DNA from: Pseudoalteromonas sp. T1lg88
Lineage (GTDB): Bacteria; Pseudomonadota; Gammaproteobacteria; Enterobacterales; Alteromonadaceae
NCBI RefSeq assembly: GCF_002964765.1
Contig: NZ_PQCF01000008.1
Location: 110,144 to 174,143 of the forward strand
Reading direction: 5' to 3'
DNA: 64,000 bases
In this document: positions 1 to 11,608 of the stretch, one piece after another
Position numbering within the stretch: the first letter of the stretch is position 1
How the letters are laid out: each line of letters opens with the position of its first letter
Notes under the pieces: generated by a model
What the model was told of the DNA's origin: nothing
The model's input: only the letters and a program-made list of their open reading frames with translations
Databases searched by the model: none
Translations under genes and position numbers: made by a program

Positions 1-553
1 AATGCTCCCGACTCACCACCTGACCGACATTAAAGGCCAACTTCTCCAATAAATCGAATTCGCCGGTGGTGAGCTCGAGGCGGTCGCCATTTAAACTCGC
101 CTGACGTTGATAACGATTGATCACCAGATTACCTATGGTCAGTGTCTGCGACTGGGCGGCATTCTTAGCACAGTATTTAAGTTCATTGCGACGCAGGCAG
201 TGGTTAATACGCGCCAGTAAAATAGAAGGTGAAATAGGCTTAGTCAGGTAGTCCTCGGCACCCAGTTCCAGGGCATGAATATGATCCACATGACTTTGCC
301 GTGCGGTGAGAAAAATAACCGGCACCGAATACTGGCGCTGCAGCTCTTCAAAAACCTTGAAGCCGTCGCTTTCCGGTAAGCCGATATCGAGTAACACTAG
401 ATCATAGCGCCGCTTCACCATTTCAAATGCCGCTATATGCGGTGAGCTAATATGGGTCACAGAAAAACCATGAGATATTAGGAAGGTAGAGATAAGCTCG
501 GCCAATTTCAGGTCGTCTTCGACATAAAGAATAGATTTTTGTTGTTCACTCAT
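1..553 (-). CDS. OmpR/RstA-type two-component response regulator (partial)
   Basis: The gene starts at an ATG at 551-553 and runs off the left edge, so about 184 codons are visible. The N-terminal receiver domain has the acidic pair after ILYVEDD, the likely phospho-acceptor Asp56 in LLDIGLP, the Thr of FLTARQ and the Lys of YLTKP. It is followed by the start of a winged-helix output domain (TGEFDLLEKL), which is cut off. This order is typical of OmpR/PhoB regulators. Its ATG overlaps the stop of the upstream DUF3019 gene by one base (TAATG), so the two are probably translationally coupled. A partner sensor kinase would be expected beyond the left edge, which is inference. It probably regulates the envelope cassette it belongs to. 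Confidence 0.9.
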   Translation of the reverse strand, partial: MSEQQKSILYVEDDLKLAELISTFLISHGFSVTHISSPHIAAFEMVKRRYDLVLLDIGLPESDGFKVFEELQRQYSVPVIFLTARQSHVDHIHALELGAEDYLTKPISPSILLARINHCLRRNELKYCAKNAAQSQTLTIGNLVINRYQRQASLNGDRLELTTGEFDLLEKLAFNVGQVVSREH

Positions 554-945
554 TAAAAAATACTCCAAGCTACCTTGCGACGCTTTTGATTTAGAAAGTG
601 ACGTTGCACGTCGATCATCACCTGTGCAACTCGCTGCTTATCTTGCTTACGCACTAGGTAAATCATCACATCGGACGCTGCTTCCAATGACAATTTATAG
701 TGCTGAGCACGATTGGGGACGTCGCAAATTAGTTTTGGCTCACCGGCTTCCACCTGCAAGCAATAGGTCGTGGTAGGCTCTCCTTGCCAACTTAATAATA
801 GGTTTATCTGGCAACTGGTTTGAGTGGTCACGCAGGTTCCCGGCTTCGCCTTGATATAGTGCTTTTCAAGCGCGCTGGCGTTGCCGCTGTGCATCAGCAA
901 GGTGACCAGGGTTATGAAAAGCTGCATCGCCACACGTTGACTCAT
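553..945 (-). CDS. DUF3019 family periplasmic protein
   Basis: A 130-residue protein with an N-terminal signal peptide (hydrophobic stretch ending near NASA-LEKH). The mature part has paired cysteines (GTCVTTQTSCQ, TTYCLQ, KLICDVP) and resembles the DUF3019 family, whose function is unknown. An upstream in-frame ATG at 957 exists. The ATG at 945 is preferred because it overlaps the mipA stop (TGATG), and the next gene is joined in the same way, giving a tightly coupled mipA-DUF3019-regulator cassette. That context suggests an envelope-sensing or envelope-stress role, which is inference only. Confidence 0.7.
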   Translation of the reverse strand: MSQRVAMQLFITLVTLLMHSGNASALEKHYIKAKPGTCVTTQTSCQINLLLSWQGEPTTTYCLQVEAGEPKLICDVPNRAQHYKLSLEAASDVMIYLVRKQDKQRVAQVMIDVQRHFLNQKRRKVAWSIF

Positions 946-1835
946 CAGAAACTCCAAGCCACCCCGGCGTAGTAAGAAAGCAAATGTTGCTTCGATACTA
1001 GCGGACTGTCGGCAATTTCACTGTCTAGCACCTGCCATTTAAGATCGGAAATAAATCGCCAATCTTCGTTAATTTGATATTGGTAGGTTAGCTGCAGGCC
1101 TTTATTGAACGCATGCTGTGGCTGATACAACGAAAAACCAGCGGCAATTTCCTGGCGGTGACTGCCATAATAGTATTTGGTTATTTCATTACTCTGGTAT
1201 TGAAGCTCAGCCGCGGCAACGAGTAAATGCTTATGCCACCGCTGATAACGAGAAAGCACCAGCGCGCCTTCTTGACCATGGTGATAATTGGTCACTTCAG
1301 TAAAATAGCTCGCACTAAGACGCCATTGCTGCCAATCAAAGAGGTACTGGGCGCCAGCCAAAAAGGATAACTCCCGATCGGGTATTTTGGTGATATCCCC
1401 CACTCTTTTCGATACTTTGGGTTGTTGTGGCTCTTGCTGGGTGCTGGGCGGGCGCGGCGCCCCTGGCCTCACGGTGGACGTCAAAGAAGCAACAACCGAG
1501 CTCGCTGCCAGGCTATCAATAAAATACAAACCATCACGATTCATTTTACTGATGAAGGACAGCTGGTGGTTGTCGTTACTCAGGGGTGTCCAAGATAGTT
1601 CAAAATTGCTAAAGGCAAAGTCGCCATAAAACACTTCGACTTTAGGGATCACATACAAGGGAATATCATCGGCATCATGAATCGGGTTCTCGATCTCACC
1701 ATAACCGGCGCTAAGACCAAACTGCCATCCTGATTGAGCGGTGTAGATAGTTTCTTCACTCGCACTCACAGCGCCACTCAATAGCGCAATTATCAGAAAT
1801 AGCCCCGCCTTATTCACCTTGCTACCGACTCTCAT
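945..1835 (-). CDS. MipA/OmpV family outer-membrane protein
   Basis: About 296 residues from the chosen ATG. The chosen start gives a good signal peptide (hydrophobic LFLIIALLSGAVSA, cleaved before SEETIY). The open frame extends upstream to 1988, but that extension runs into the terminator of the preceding protease gene and would put 51 odd residues before the signal peptide, so it was rejected. An ATG at 1871 is an alternative; neither has a strong ribosome site. The mature protein has alternating aromatic and hydrophobic strands, and its last residue is Phe (GVAWSF), as in outer-membrane barrels. The GWQFGLSAGYGE opening resembles MipA/OmpV proteins, some of which scaffold murein hydrolases. 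It is the first gene of the coupled three-gene cassette. Confidence 0.7.
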   Translation of the reverse strand: MRVGSKVNKAGLFLIIALLSGAVSASEETIYTAQSGWQFGLSAGYGEIENPIHDADDIPLYVIPKVEVFYGDFAFSNFELSWTPLSNDNHQLSFISKMNRDGLYFIDSLAASSVVASLTSTVRPGAPRPPSTQQEPQQPKVSKRVGDITKIPDRELSFLAGAQYLFDWQQWRLSASYFTEVTNYHHGQEGALVLSRYQRWHKHLLVAAAELQYQSNEITKYYYGSHRQEIAAGFSLYQPQHAFNKGLQLTYQYQINEDWRFISDLKWQVLDSEIADSPLVSKQHLLSYYAGVAWSF

Positions 1836-1965
1836 TAATGAAAAACACCGCTTTAATTGAGGTAGCAGCATCGCCCGAGGGGGGGTGTCAGTCAACGCAA
1901 TTAATGTACACTTTTGTAACAATTTAGAAACTCTATTAATAAGAAAAAAATGTGCTGGTGGGTAA

Positions 1966-1997
1966 GAAAAAAAGCCAATTGTTTCCAATTGGCTTTT
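1966..1997 (-). terminator. Rho-independent terminator of the large subtilase gene
   Basis: A 12-bp stem (AAAAGCCAATTG / CAATTGGCTTTT) with a 4-base loop lies just after the subtilase stop codon. Read on the minus strand it continues into a run of T. Confidence 0.85.
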
Positions 1998-2018
1998 ACT
2001 TACTAGGGTCTATGAAAG

Positions 2019-5000
2019 TTAACCGTTACGAGCTCTGCGAAGCAGTGCTAACGGCATGAATAGCAATAACATCCAGGCCATAGAACCACCTGATGATTTT
2101 GCTTTCACTGGCTCTTCAGGCGTTACTTGTACTGGATATGTACAGCTACCATCATCAGTGTCAGCCGATGCATCGTAGTTAGTTGCGGCTGGGTCAGTAC
2201 AACCTAACACTTCAACTGGCTCTGGATATGTACAGCTACCGTCATCAGTATTGGCTAACACATCAAAGTTAGTTGCTGTAGGGTCGGTACAACCTAGCTC
2301 TTCGCCATCGGAAACCACCATTAGCATAAAGGTTTGCGAGGCCATATCGGTGCCGTTAACACTGTCTTTAACCGTCACGGTAATTTCGGTTTCACCGTGG
2401 AAGTTAGCAGTCGGTGTTAAGGTCACGGCTGAACCAGAGTCATGGCCACTCACTTGCGCGGCTACGTTGTCACCGGTTACCAGGATTTCATTACTCACAC
2501 CGTTTTTATCTGCGTAGATAACATCGAAGCTGACAGACTCGTTCTCAGCAACAGAAAGGTCTTTTAAGTCTACCAAGGTGATGTTACCCATTACCTCTAG
2601 ATCTACGCTCAAGCGCTCGGTGTCTGAACCTTCAAGGCCATTGTTCACGTACAATGTATGTACCTGATTAGCTGCTTTTTCAGAAACATAGGCATCAAAG
2701 CTCACGCTGAACTTAGAGATTTCTGGACCTGTGTAGTCCATACAAACTACTAAGCCGTCATGTACAAGGTCGTTGATGTTGTCATAAGCGAAACCATCAC
2801 CAATATTTACATCCATTGGGATGTCACCATTGACTAAGATGCGACCATCGGCAGCTTTAAAGCCGATAGAGCCCTGATTATCAACCAGATTAACGTTGTC
2901 GTAGGCAAACATCAGCTCGTACTCACCCGGCTCATAGTTGATGCCCATACGCATAAACATTTCAAAGTCGACACTTTGACCGTCGGTGTAAGTACGCTCA
3001 ACGTTATCCCACTCCAGTACTAACCACTCACGTGAGTAAGTAAAGGTTGGCGTGATACCCGCATTAGGATCGCCTTCAACACGAGAGCTTGCGTCAATGC
3101 GCTCAGGAATAGTGTTATCACCTACCCAGAAAGGCGCGATGATGTAAGGTGGCGGAGGCGGCATGCTCGCTGCACGTGGGAATTCAACGTGGAACGGCGT
3201 TGTACGGCCCGTATCACCAAAGGTTACCAGACCTGCTGGGTTTAGCTTGATTGAGTCGAAGTGATACTTGTTAAAGAATGGGAACTTCACATCCATATCG
3301 GTTTGCATCAATTCTTTAAATGAGTACTTATATTCGTTTCTGTAATTACCTTCTACACCTTCAAGCGTGCGCCAACCTAGGTCACGCAAGTTCAGATAAT
3401 CCGGGTACGGTGAGTTACCCGCTAACAGTGAACAGCTCTGATCCGTGATATTAGTTGTAATGATGTAGTTACGGACAACGTCTTTAGTTGTGTCCTGTAC
3501 ACCAACCAATGACAACATGTTATCTGTTACTTCAGGTGTCACAGGTGTAGAAGCCGTAGAAACAATACTGTCGGCAATGATCTGAATGCCTTCAGGGAAT
3601 TCAGTGGTCAACGCAAAGTTGCGCGCCTGCGTTTCATTGTTAGCAATCACATCAACGGTGAAGTTAACAACATCGCCCGGGCTCGCCTTGTGCTTGTCTG
3701 CAGTGAAGGTAACGTCATCATCAATTTGCGTGACAAGTACTGGTACATAACCTAGGTTACCTGCATCTTCAGGGTTTGAACCAAGGTCGAAACCACCAAA
3801 GTAGATATCACCGATTTCCATTTCTGGTAGGTTGTACGCAAGATTGACATTGTATTGTTCGTAGCCAGAAATTTGCTGCTCGGCACTAACAACCAAGCCA
3901 CCCATATCCTGACCTACAACACCGGTTGCTATGGTCACATCACGGCCTTCATCTACTTCACCGTAAGGAACATAGGCTGTGCTCATAAACACAGTGAAAT
4001 AATCACCCGCATTCGGCTCAACGATGTTACAGAAGTTGTTGATGTTGTAGTTGGTAGACATACAAAGCACTTCGTCCATGCTGGCCATACCATCACCATT
4101 GGCGTCCTGACCTGTAAAGAGGATCATACGCTCAGTGATACCAGCGCCAACCACGCTCGCGCTGTACATCTTGCTGCCTTCAGGCACTTGTGTCCACTCG
4201 ACGTGGTTAATGTTAACCATTTCACCTTCTTCTTCATGAAGATCAAATGGGTCGCCAGCGGTTGGATCTGAGAAGAATTTAAGGGTCTTCGCATCACCTT
4301 TAACCATGCCGTAGCTACGTGCTGTGAAGTCTGTTACTTCTGCGGTATTGAATGGACCTACTTCGATAGCAGCAGAAGTACGGTGTGCCTCAACTTTAAC
4401 GTAGTCAGGAAGACCGCGGTCACCAGTGAAAGTCCATACTGGCAATTCAAGTACAGGTGAAGCACTGTTGTTGGAAACCAGCGTCACTTGGCCTTGGTTA
4501 CCACTTAGATCTATGTAGCTAGCTGCACTTGAGTGCGGCTTACTGGTGGCGGTAATAACGATTTGCTGCGTTTCACCGGCTTTAATATCAAATTGTGCCG
4601 GCTCAGCAGTTAATTCGAAGGCACCAATCCACTCTTCAGTGTGTACCGTCCAACTTGCGTCTTCTGTCGCAGTGAACTCACGCACGAATGTACAGCTTGT
4701 TGGACATGTATTATCCACAACATAGGCTGTGTTCAGGTCTTCTGCGTGACCACCCGTTGACGGGTTGGCATCGGCCATATCGGCGATATCTTGATGCAGG
4801 GTTAGGCCTGCTTTGTCGGCCAACTCAACACGCATGCGGCCCGCACCCATGTCTTGTAAGCTCGACTTGATACCATCATCTTTATAGTTGCTTAGGAAAC
4901 GAGCATTGGTTAGATCGTTACCAGCAGTTAGCATCAATGCCGATTGCACCTGAGATACAGACCACTCCGGGTGAGATTGTTGTAGCAAGGCAGCGGCACC

Positions 5001-7040
5001 GGCAACGTGCGGACTCGCCATTGAGGTACCCGACATGGTTTGCCAATCAGCGGTGCGTGGGTTGTTGGTGAATGGCTGATCATCCGAGCTCGGCGCATAG
5101 ATATCTACACCCGGTGCTGCGATATCCACCAGCATGGTATCGATACCAAAATAAGATGGGCCACGGCCTGAGAAGTAGGCTACGCGCTCTTTGTCTACCG
5201 GCACAATCTCACTCTGGGCACCGGTGACTGTACCCATATGACCTGAGCCTGAGTCCAGCCAATTGAGAAGCTCAGTACTATCGGCATTGGTAATATGAAT
5301 TGCCGGTAATGGGTGCGGAAGCACTGGAATAGATGCGCTATCCTGGAAGCTAAAGCGGTTGTAAATGATGACACCTTCAGCACCACCCGCTGCAACGTTA
5401 TTTGCTTTTTCGTACAGCGGACGCGAGCTACGACGACAGGTAACAATCACGTCTTGTGTGCTTTCATCGATATCTACCGTGGCCGGGTCATCCGCTAAAT
5501 CAAATGTACCAGCAGGGAATGGGATATCACAATCCGCGATGTTGAATGAGTTTGTACCCGGGTTCTCAAAGTTTTCCGCCTTAACAATAAGGCCTGTCAC
5601 TTCTTCAAATGTTGAAGAGTAACCCTTGATAGCGGCCGGCGCAGCAGTGTCACCGCCGGACATGTTTGCCAACGACTTTGCACCGAAGTCAACAATTGAA
5701 GACGGTGAATGAGCAGCAACCGTAGTTACCCAAGGTGATGAGTGGTCGGCTGTGCTTAATTCAGGGCCTGAGTTACCCGCAGCTACGGCAACGAATACAC
5801 CGGCATTGGCAGCATTGAAGAATGCTTGTTCAATTGGGTCTAGCCAAGGATCTTCTTCAAGACCACCCAGTGACGCATTCAGTACATCAACATTGTCGAT
5901 GATCGATTGCTCAATAGCCGCCAGAATAGTGGTTGTAGGACAGCCCGCATAGGGGTCGCCCGAACCGCCTGGCCAACATACCTGGTAAGAGATGATATTA
6001 GCGTGTGGTGCCATACCAGATACTTCTTCAAAGACCAGATCCGTTGCCACACCCGTTGATTGCGCCGCAGCGTCCGCTAGCTTGAATGGTACATCATAAA
6101 GAATATTACCCGCTGCAGTACCCGCTACGTGTGAACCGTGGCTGTTATAGTCTTCACCATAGGCCGGGCGCGACTCTGCAAACACAGGATCACTGTAGGT
6201 ATTGGTGATTTCAGGGTAAGAATAAATACCAATTAGCTTGTTATTACACTTGTCTGAGAATGCAGCGCTCGCACAGTCACCCAAGAATGTTTCACCTAGT
6301 GGATTTTCGTGAACATAGCCATCACCACCCACTTCAGCAAAAGATGGGTGGTCTGAATTGATACCAGTATCAATTACACCCACAACCATGCCTTCACCTT
6401 TATTAGAGCCGCCACCAAAAGCATTAGCCCATAGTTGCTTGGCACCTGTTTGTTCAATGGTGTTAAAGGTTGAAAGTTCATACACTTTTGAGCGGGTAAT
6501 GCGTTTTACACCCGGTACTTTAGCCAAACGCATCGCTTCGTCTTGCGTCATGCTGGTGGTGAAGGCATTAATTGCCACCGAGTAGGAGCGCTCAACATTC
6601 ACGCTTAAGCCTTGCAAAGCGCTGGCTTGGGTAATGAAGTTTTGACGCTGAGAGCTCAGGTATTTGTTATAACTAGAAAGTTCCTGTGTATTTAGGTTCA
6701 GGGGCTGGCCTTGTTGAGTGCGAGCACTGGTTACGACTGATTTTGTTTCAGCCAGACCTTTAATTTGACCATCGTACGCCGACAGTGGCGCATCCTCTAG
6801 CTCGACAATATATGTATGCTCACCATGCACACCCTCTTCCGCGCGGAAGATCTTTCCCTGTTTTTTTACAGTTTGAGCAACGTCGCCCGACCAATGCATT
6901 TCTTCAATCATAGGTTTTGGCGCGTAGTCTGATGATGGTGCAACCCATTGCTCGGCAGAAGCATTCACGGCACTGGCCGCTGAACTGCCGATATACAAGG
7001 CTGAAGCCACCATAAAGGAGACTTTTTTCAAGTTAAACAT
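2019..7040 (-). CDS. Large secreted S8 subtilisin-like protease with PA domain and GlyGly-CTERM anchor
   Basis: 1673 residues, starting at ATG 7040 with an AAGG ribosome site. In order: signal peptide (1-29); I9-type propeptide (about 75-190, from HTYIVELEDAP); S8 catalytic domain with Asp224 (GVIDTGI), His301 (NSHGSHVAG) and Ser673 (SGTSMASPH). The gap between His and Ser is widened by a protease-associated insert (about 480-600). Long beta-rich C-terminal domains follow, then two 24-residue Cys/Asp repeats (about 1583-1606 and 1613-1636, GCTDPxAxNxD...DDGSC). The C-terminus is a GlyGly-CTERM signal: GG at about 1651-1652, a hydrophobic stretch, then RRARNG. In other bacteria this signal is processed by rhombosortase for surface display or release through type II secretion. 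Expected role: extracellular degradation of protein. It is a single-gene transcript with its own terminator. Confidence 0.92.
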   Translation of the reverse strand: MFNLKKVSFMVASALYIGSSAASAVNASAEQWVAPSSDYAPKPMIEEMHWSGDVAQTVKKQGKIFRAEEGVHGEHTYIVELEDAPLSAYDGQIKGLAETKSVVTSARTQQGQPLNLNTQELSSYNKYLSSQRQNFITQASALQGLSVNVERSYSVAINAFTTSMTQDEAMRLAKVPGVKRITRSKVYELSTFNTIEQTGAKQLWANAFGGGSNKGEGMVVGVIDTGINSDHPSFAEVGGDGYVHENPLGETFLGDCASAAFSDKCNNKLIGIYSYPEITNTYSDPVFAESRPAYGEDYNSHGSHVAGTAAGNILYDVPFKLADAAAQSTGVATDLVFEEVSGMAPHANIISYQVCWPGGSGDPYAGCPTTTILAAIEQSIIDNVDVLNASLGGLEEDPWLDPIEQAFFNAANAGVFVAVAAGNSGPELSTADHSSPWVTTVAAHSPSSIVDFGAKSLANMSGGDTAAPAAIKGYSSTFEEVTGLIVKAENFENPGTNSFNIADCDIPFPAGTFDLADDPATVDIDESTQDVIVTCRRSSRPLYEKANNVAAGGAEGVIIYNRFSFQDSASIPVLPHPLPAIHITNADSTELLNWLDSGSGHMGTVTGAQSEIVPVDKERVAYFSGRGPSYFGIDTMLVDIAAPGVDIYAPSSDDQPFTNNPRTADWQTMSGTSMASPHVAGAAALLQQSHPEWSVSQVQSALMLTAGNDLTNARFLSNYKDDGIKSSLQDMGAGRMRVELADKAGLTLHQDIADMADANPSTGGHAEDLNTAYVVDNTCPTSCTFVREFTATEDASWTVHTEEWIGAFELTAEPAQFDIKAGETQQIVITATSKPHSSAASYIDLSGNQGQVTLVSNNSASPVLELPVWTFTGDRGLPDYVKVEAHRTSAAIEVGPFNTAEVTDFTARSYGMVKGDAKTLKFFSDPTAGDPFDLHEEEGEMVNINHVEWTQVPEGSKMYSASVVGAGITERMILFTGQDANGDGMASMDEVLCMSTNYNINNFCNIVEPNAGDYFTVFMSTAYVPYGEVDEGRDVTIATGVVGQDMGGLVVSAEQQISGYEQYNVNLAYNLPEMEIGDIYFGGFDLGSNPEDAGNLGYVPVLVTQIDDDVTFTADKHKASPGDVVNFTVDVIANNETQARNFALTTEFPEGIQIIADSIVSTASTPVTPEVTDNMLSLVGVQDTTKDVVRNYIITTNITDQSCSLLAGNSPYPDYLNLRDLGWRTLEGVEGNYRNEYKYSFKELMQTDMDVKFPFFNKYHFDSIKLNPAGLVTFGDTGRTTPFHVEFPRAASMPPPPPYIIAPFWVGDNTIPERIDASSRVEGDPNAGITPTFTYSREWLVLEWDNVERTYTDGQSVDFEMFMRMGINYEPGEYELMFAYDNVNLVDNQGSIGFKAADGRILVNGDIPMDVNIGDGFAYDNINDLVHDGLVVCMDYTGPEISKFSVSFDAYVSEKAANQVHTLYVNNGLEGSDTERLSVDLEVMGNITLVDLKDLSVAENESVSFDVIYADKNGVSNEILVTGDNVAAQVSGHDSGSAVTLTPTANFHGETEITVTVKDSVNGTDMASQTFMLMVVSDGEELGCTDPTATNFDVLANTDDGSCTYPEPVEVLGCTDPAATNYDASADTDDGSCTYPVQVTPEEPVKAKSSGGSMAWMLLLFMPLALLRRARNG

Positions 7041-7190
7041 ACTTAACCTTCGGTGTTGTTTATTTTTTGTAATGAAGTTGTAATAACTTCCCCACGCCGA
7101 TGGTTATGTTTTATTCATATACCTGCAATTTACTGGTAATAAAAAAGACACTTTGATGCACTTTGTGACATTTGTTGCTGGGTGAGATAT

Positions 7191-7220
7191 GAAAAAGCCG
7201 CTAACAAAAGCGGCTCTTTT
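7191..7220 (-). terminator. Terminator after glmU
   Basis: Stem AGCCGCT (7196-7202) / AGCGGCT (7209-7215), extended by flanking A and T runs; on the minus strand it ends in a T run. It lies about 25 bases after the glmU stop. Confidence 0.8.
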
Positions 7221-7239
7221 TTATATGATGGAAGGGCTT

Positions 7240-8601
7240 TTAGCTCTTCTTAACCGGGCGTTGCCAGCCATCCAGGTTGCGCTGTTTTGCGCGAGCTACG
7301 GCCAACTGGTTATCACCCACCTTAGCGGTTACTACCGAGCCAGCACCCACGGTGGCGGTGTTGCCGATCTCAACCGGGGCCACTAGCGATGAGTTAGAAC
7401 CGATAAAGGCGTTGTCGCCGATAATGGTTTGCGACTTGTTCACGCCATCATAGTTACAGGTAATGGTACCGGCGCCGATATTTACCTTCTCGCCGATTTG
7501 CGCATCGCCAAGGTAGGTCAAATGGTTTGCCTTTGAACCCTTGCCAAGTCGTGATTTCTTCATCTCCACAAAGTTACCTATGTGCGAGTCTTCCTCCATC
7601 ACCGCACCCGGGCGCAGGCGTGCAAATGGGCCCAGGGTACATTTGGCGGCCACTGTGGCATCTTCAATCAGGGTATTGGCCTTGATCACCACACCATCAC
7701 CAATTTTACAGTTTTTCAGCACACAGTTAGGGCCAATGATCACATCGTCGCCCAGCTCTACGTTGCCTTCGAAAATAACGTTTACGTCAATTTGTACGTC
7801 CTGGCCCGTGGTGACTGTGCCGCGCACATCGATACGGGCAGGATCGGCCAGGCTGGCGCCGTTAATCATCAGCTCTTCGGCTTGCCATGCTTGATACGCA
7901 CGTTCTAACTGAGCGAGCTGTACGCGATTATTAGCACCTTCCACTTCCATGGCATGCTCCGGCTGGCTTGAACTGATCTCTACGCCCTCAGCGTGCGCCA
8001 TGGCGACGATATCCGTAAGATAGTACTCGCCTTGGGCATTGTTATTGGAAAGATTGCCTAACCACTTTTTCAACAGACCGCCGTTACAGGCCATAATACC
8101 TGTATTGATTTCTGTGATGGCCAGTTGTTCAGGGGTCGCGTCTTTTTGCTCAACGATACCAACCAGTTTGCCATTTTCACGCAGCATGCGACCATAGCCG
8201 GTCGGGTTTTCAAGATCTACGGTTAATACGGCCAAACCACGTTCAGGTGTGGCTGCCAAGAGTTTTTCCAAGGTCGATTTCTTCGTAAGCGGCACATCAC
8301 CATAAAGAATAAGCACGGTATCATTGTCCGCAATGTGCTCTTTGGCCACCGCGACTGCGTGGCCTGTACCAAGCTGCTCGGCCTGAAGAACCCAGTTCAA
8401 CTCATTACCGGTCAATTGCTGTTGCAGCATCTCGCCGCCATGGCCATAAACCAGATTCGTGGCTTTAGCGCCAAGGGCTTTGGCATTATCGATAACGTGC
8501 TGCACCATAGGCTTACCGGCGATTGGGTGCAATACCTTGGGAAGCTTCGAGCGCATGCGAGTTCCCTTACCCGCGGCCAAAATAACTGTGGTCAAATTCA
8601 T
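7240..8601 (-). CDS. glmU: Bifunctional UDP-N-acetylglucosamine pyrophosphorylase / glucosamine-1-phosphate N-acetyltransferase
   Basis: 453 residues. GlmU acetylates glucosamine-1-phosphate and then transfers UMP to give UDP-GlcNAc, the precursor of peptidoglycan and lipopolysaccharide. The N-terminal uridyltransferase has the LAAGKGTRM nucleotide loop and Lys in LPKVLH; the C-terminal half (from about 230) is a left-handed beta-helix of hexapeptide repeats with the acetyltransferase site ([12 protein letters not shown]). An in-frame ATG at 8622 exists, but ATG 8601 has a well-placed AAGGA and matches the family's N-terminus. It lies just beyond the atp operon, a common arrangement, but the strong terminator in front of it implies its own promoter. 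Confidence 0.97.
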   Translation of the reverse strand: MNLTTVILAAGKGTRMRSKLPKVLHPIAGKPMVQHVIDNAKALGAKATNLVYGHGGEMLQQQLTGNELNWVLQAEQLGTGHAVAVAKEHIADNDTVLILYGDVPLTKKSTLEKLLAATPERGLAVLTVDLENPTGYGRMLRENGKLVGIVEQKDATPEQLAITEINTGIMACNGGLLKKWLGNLSNNNAQGEYYLTDIVAMAHAEGVEISSSQPEHAMEVEGANNRVQLAQLERAYQAWQAEELMINGASLADPARIDVRGTVTTGQDVQIDVNVIFEGNVELGDDVIIGPNCVLKNCKIGDGVVIKANTLIEDATVAAKCTLGPFARLRPGAVMEEDSHIGNFVEMKKSRLGKGSKANHLTYLGDAQIGEKVNIGAGTITCNYDGVNKSQTIIGDNAFIGSNSSLVAPVEIGNTATVGAGSVVTAKVGDNQLAVARAKQRNLDGWQRPVKKS

Positions 8602-8779
8602 TCTAATATCCTTTTTTCGCATCCACTGTCACATGATTCAGTGTGGCGCTTTAAATCAGCACGTCCTGTGTCTGGATAGAGCAAAGCTCATACAAGCCTT
8701 CACCAACGCCAAAACTGTACCATTGTGTACAAATTGGCAATATTGTAACTGCTTCACTATGAACATTGAACGAACAGGC

Positions 8780-8812
8780 ATAAAAAAACCCACGCTGTTA
8801 GCGTGGGTTTTT
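8780..8812 (-). terminator. Terminator of the atp operon
   Basis: A perfect 13-bp stem (AAAAACCCACGCT at 8784-8796 / AGCGTGGGTTTTT at 8800-8812) with a 3-base loop lies just after the atpC stop. The minus-strand reading ends in a T run. Confidence 0.9.
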
Positions 8813-8835
8813 GCAAACCTTTTCGGTCGATAGCA

Positions 8836-9258
8836 TTAGCTATTGCGCAATTGGCGGATAACACGAAGTTGCGCAAGCGCTTCTTCTAGTTGCACTGCCG
8901 CTTTTTGGTAATCCAATTCGCCGCTTTGTGCTTTATCCATTTGCTCTTGCGCTTCGCGTTGAGCTTGCTCAGCTGCTTGCTCGTCCAGCTCTTCAGCTCG
9001 AACGGCAATATCAGCCAGCACGGTTACGCTATGAGGTTGAACCTCAAGTGTACCGCCAGCAACATAGATGATTTCTTCACCACCTAGTTGCTTAACCAAA
9101 CGCACCATACCAGGTTTCAGGGCAGTTAGTAGCGGCGCGTGACCTGGGTAAATACCCAATTCACCTTCACTACCTGTCACTTGAAGTGTCTCTACACGAC
9201 CGGAAAACAAGTTTCCTTCTGCGCTAACTACATCAAGATGTACGGTCATAGCTGCCAT
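8836..9258 (-). CDS. atpC: F1 ATP synthase epsilon subunit
   Basis: 140 residues. The epsilon subunit links the rotor stalk (gamma and c-ring) and can inhibit ATP hydrolysis. The N-terminal beta-sandwich ([29 protein letters not shown]) is followed by a C-terminal helical hairpin rich in Glu, Gln and Ala. The ATG at 9258 follows a strong GGAGGGG; a second ATG three codons in (MTVHLD) is possible. It is the last gene of the operon, 13 bases after atpD. Confidence 0.97.
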   Translation of the reverse strand: MAAMTVHLDVVSAEGNLFSGRVETLQVTGSEGELGIYPGHAPLLTALKPGMVRLVKQLGGEEIIYVAGGTLEVQPHSVTVLADIAVRAEELDEQAAEQAQREAQEQMDKAQSGELDYQKAAVQLEEALAQLRVIRQLRNS

Positions 9259-9271
9259 ACTCCCCTCCTAA

Positions 9272-10690
<1,419 letters not shown>

Positions 10691-11551
10691 TTAAACTGCT
10701 GCTGATCCGCCAACAATCTCACTGATTTCTTGTGTGATTGCGGCCTGACGAGCCTTGTTATAAACAAGCTGTAACTCATCCATCAGGTCGCCTGCGTTAT
10801 CTGTTGCGGCTTTCATCGCAACCATACGGGCGGCCTGCTCAGAGGCAGCATTTTCAACCACACCTTGATATACCTGAGATTCTACAAAGCGAACCATTAG
10901 TGTTTCCAAAAGTGCTTTTGGATCTGGCTCGTAGATGTAGTCCCAGCGGTGTGCTAGTTCTTCGCTTTCTGTTTTCGGCAAAGGCAACAATTGATCGATT
11001 GTTGGTTCTTGCTTCATGGTGTTTACAAACTTGTTGTAAACAACAAACAAGCGGTCTAATTTGCCTTCGTTGTATGCATCAAGCATAACCTTTACAGGAC
11101 CAATTACGTCCTGCACTGAAGGCGCATCGCCTAGACCTGATTTTTTGGCGAGCAATGAGCCACCAAAACGCTGGAAGAAACCGGCAGCCTTGCTACCTAG
11201 TACGGCGAAATCCGCAGATACGCCCTTTTCTTTCCACGCTTTGACTTCTAAAGCTACTTTCTTGAACTCGTTAGAGTTCAAGCCACCACATAAACCACGG
11301 TCGGTAGAGATGACGATATAACCAACGCGCTTGACCTCACGCTCTTCCAAATAGGCATGGCGATATTCGAGGCTAGCATTAGCAACATGACCGATCACTT
11401 TGCGTAAGTTTTCAGCGTATGGACGGCTTGAAGCCACACGGTCTTGCGCCTTCTTCATTTTAGAAGCGGCAACCATTTCCATAGCGCTAGTGATCTTCTG
11501 AGTATTCTTGATACTCCCGATCTTGCTTTTTATCTCTTTTCCGCTGGCCAT
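10691..11551 (-). CDS. atpG: F1 ATP synthase gamma subunit
   Basis: 286 residues. This is the central rotor shaft of F1. N-terminal helix ([18 protein letters not shown]) and C-terminal helix ([20 protein letters not shown]) form the coiled coil; the middle Rossmann-like part has the [11 protein letters not shown] motif. Start ATG preceded by GGAG. Confidence 0.98.
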   Translation of the reverse strand: MASGKEIKSKIGSIKNTQKITSAMEMVAASKMKKAQDRVASSRPYAENLRKVIGHVANASLEYRHAYLEEREVKRVGYIVISTDRGLCGGLNSNEFKKVALEVKAWKEKGVSADFAVLGSKAAGFFQRFGGSLLAKKSGLGDAPSVQDVIGPVKVMLDAYNEGKLDRLFVVYNKFVNTMKQEPTIDQLLPLPKTESEELAHRWDYIYEPDPKALLETLMVRFVESQVYQGVVENAASEQAARMVAMKAATDNAGDLMDELQLVYNKARQAAITQEISEIVGGSAAV

Positions 11552-11608
11552 GACTCTTTCTCCGAATCTGGGTGAGTTTTAAAATTAAAACTCACCGTTC
11601 ATAACTAA

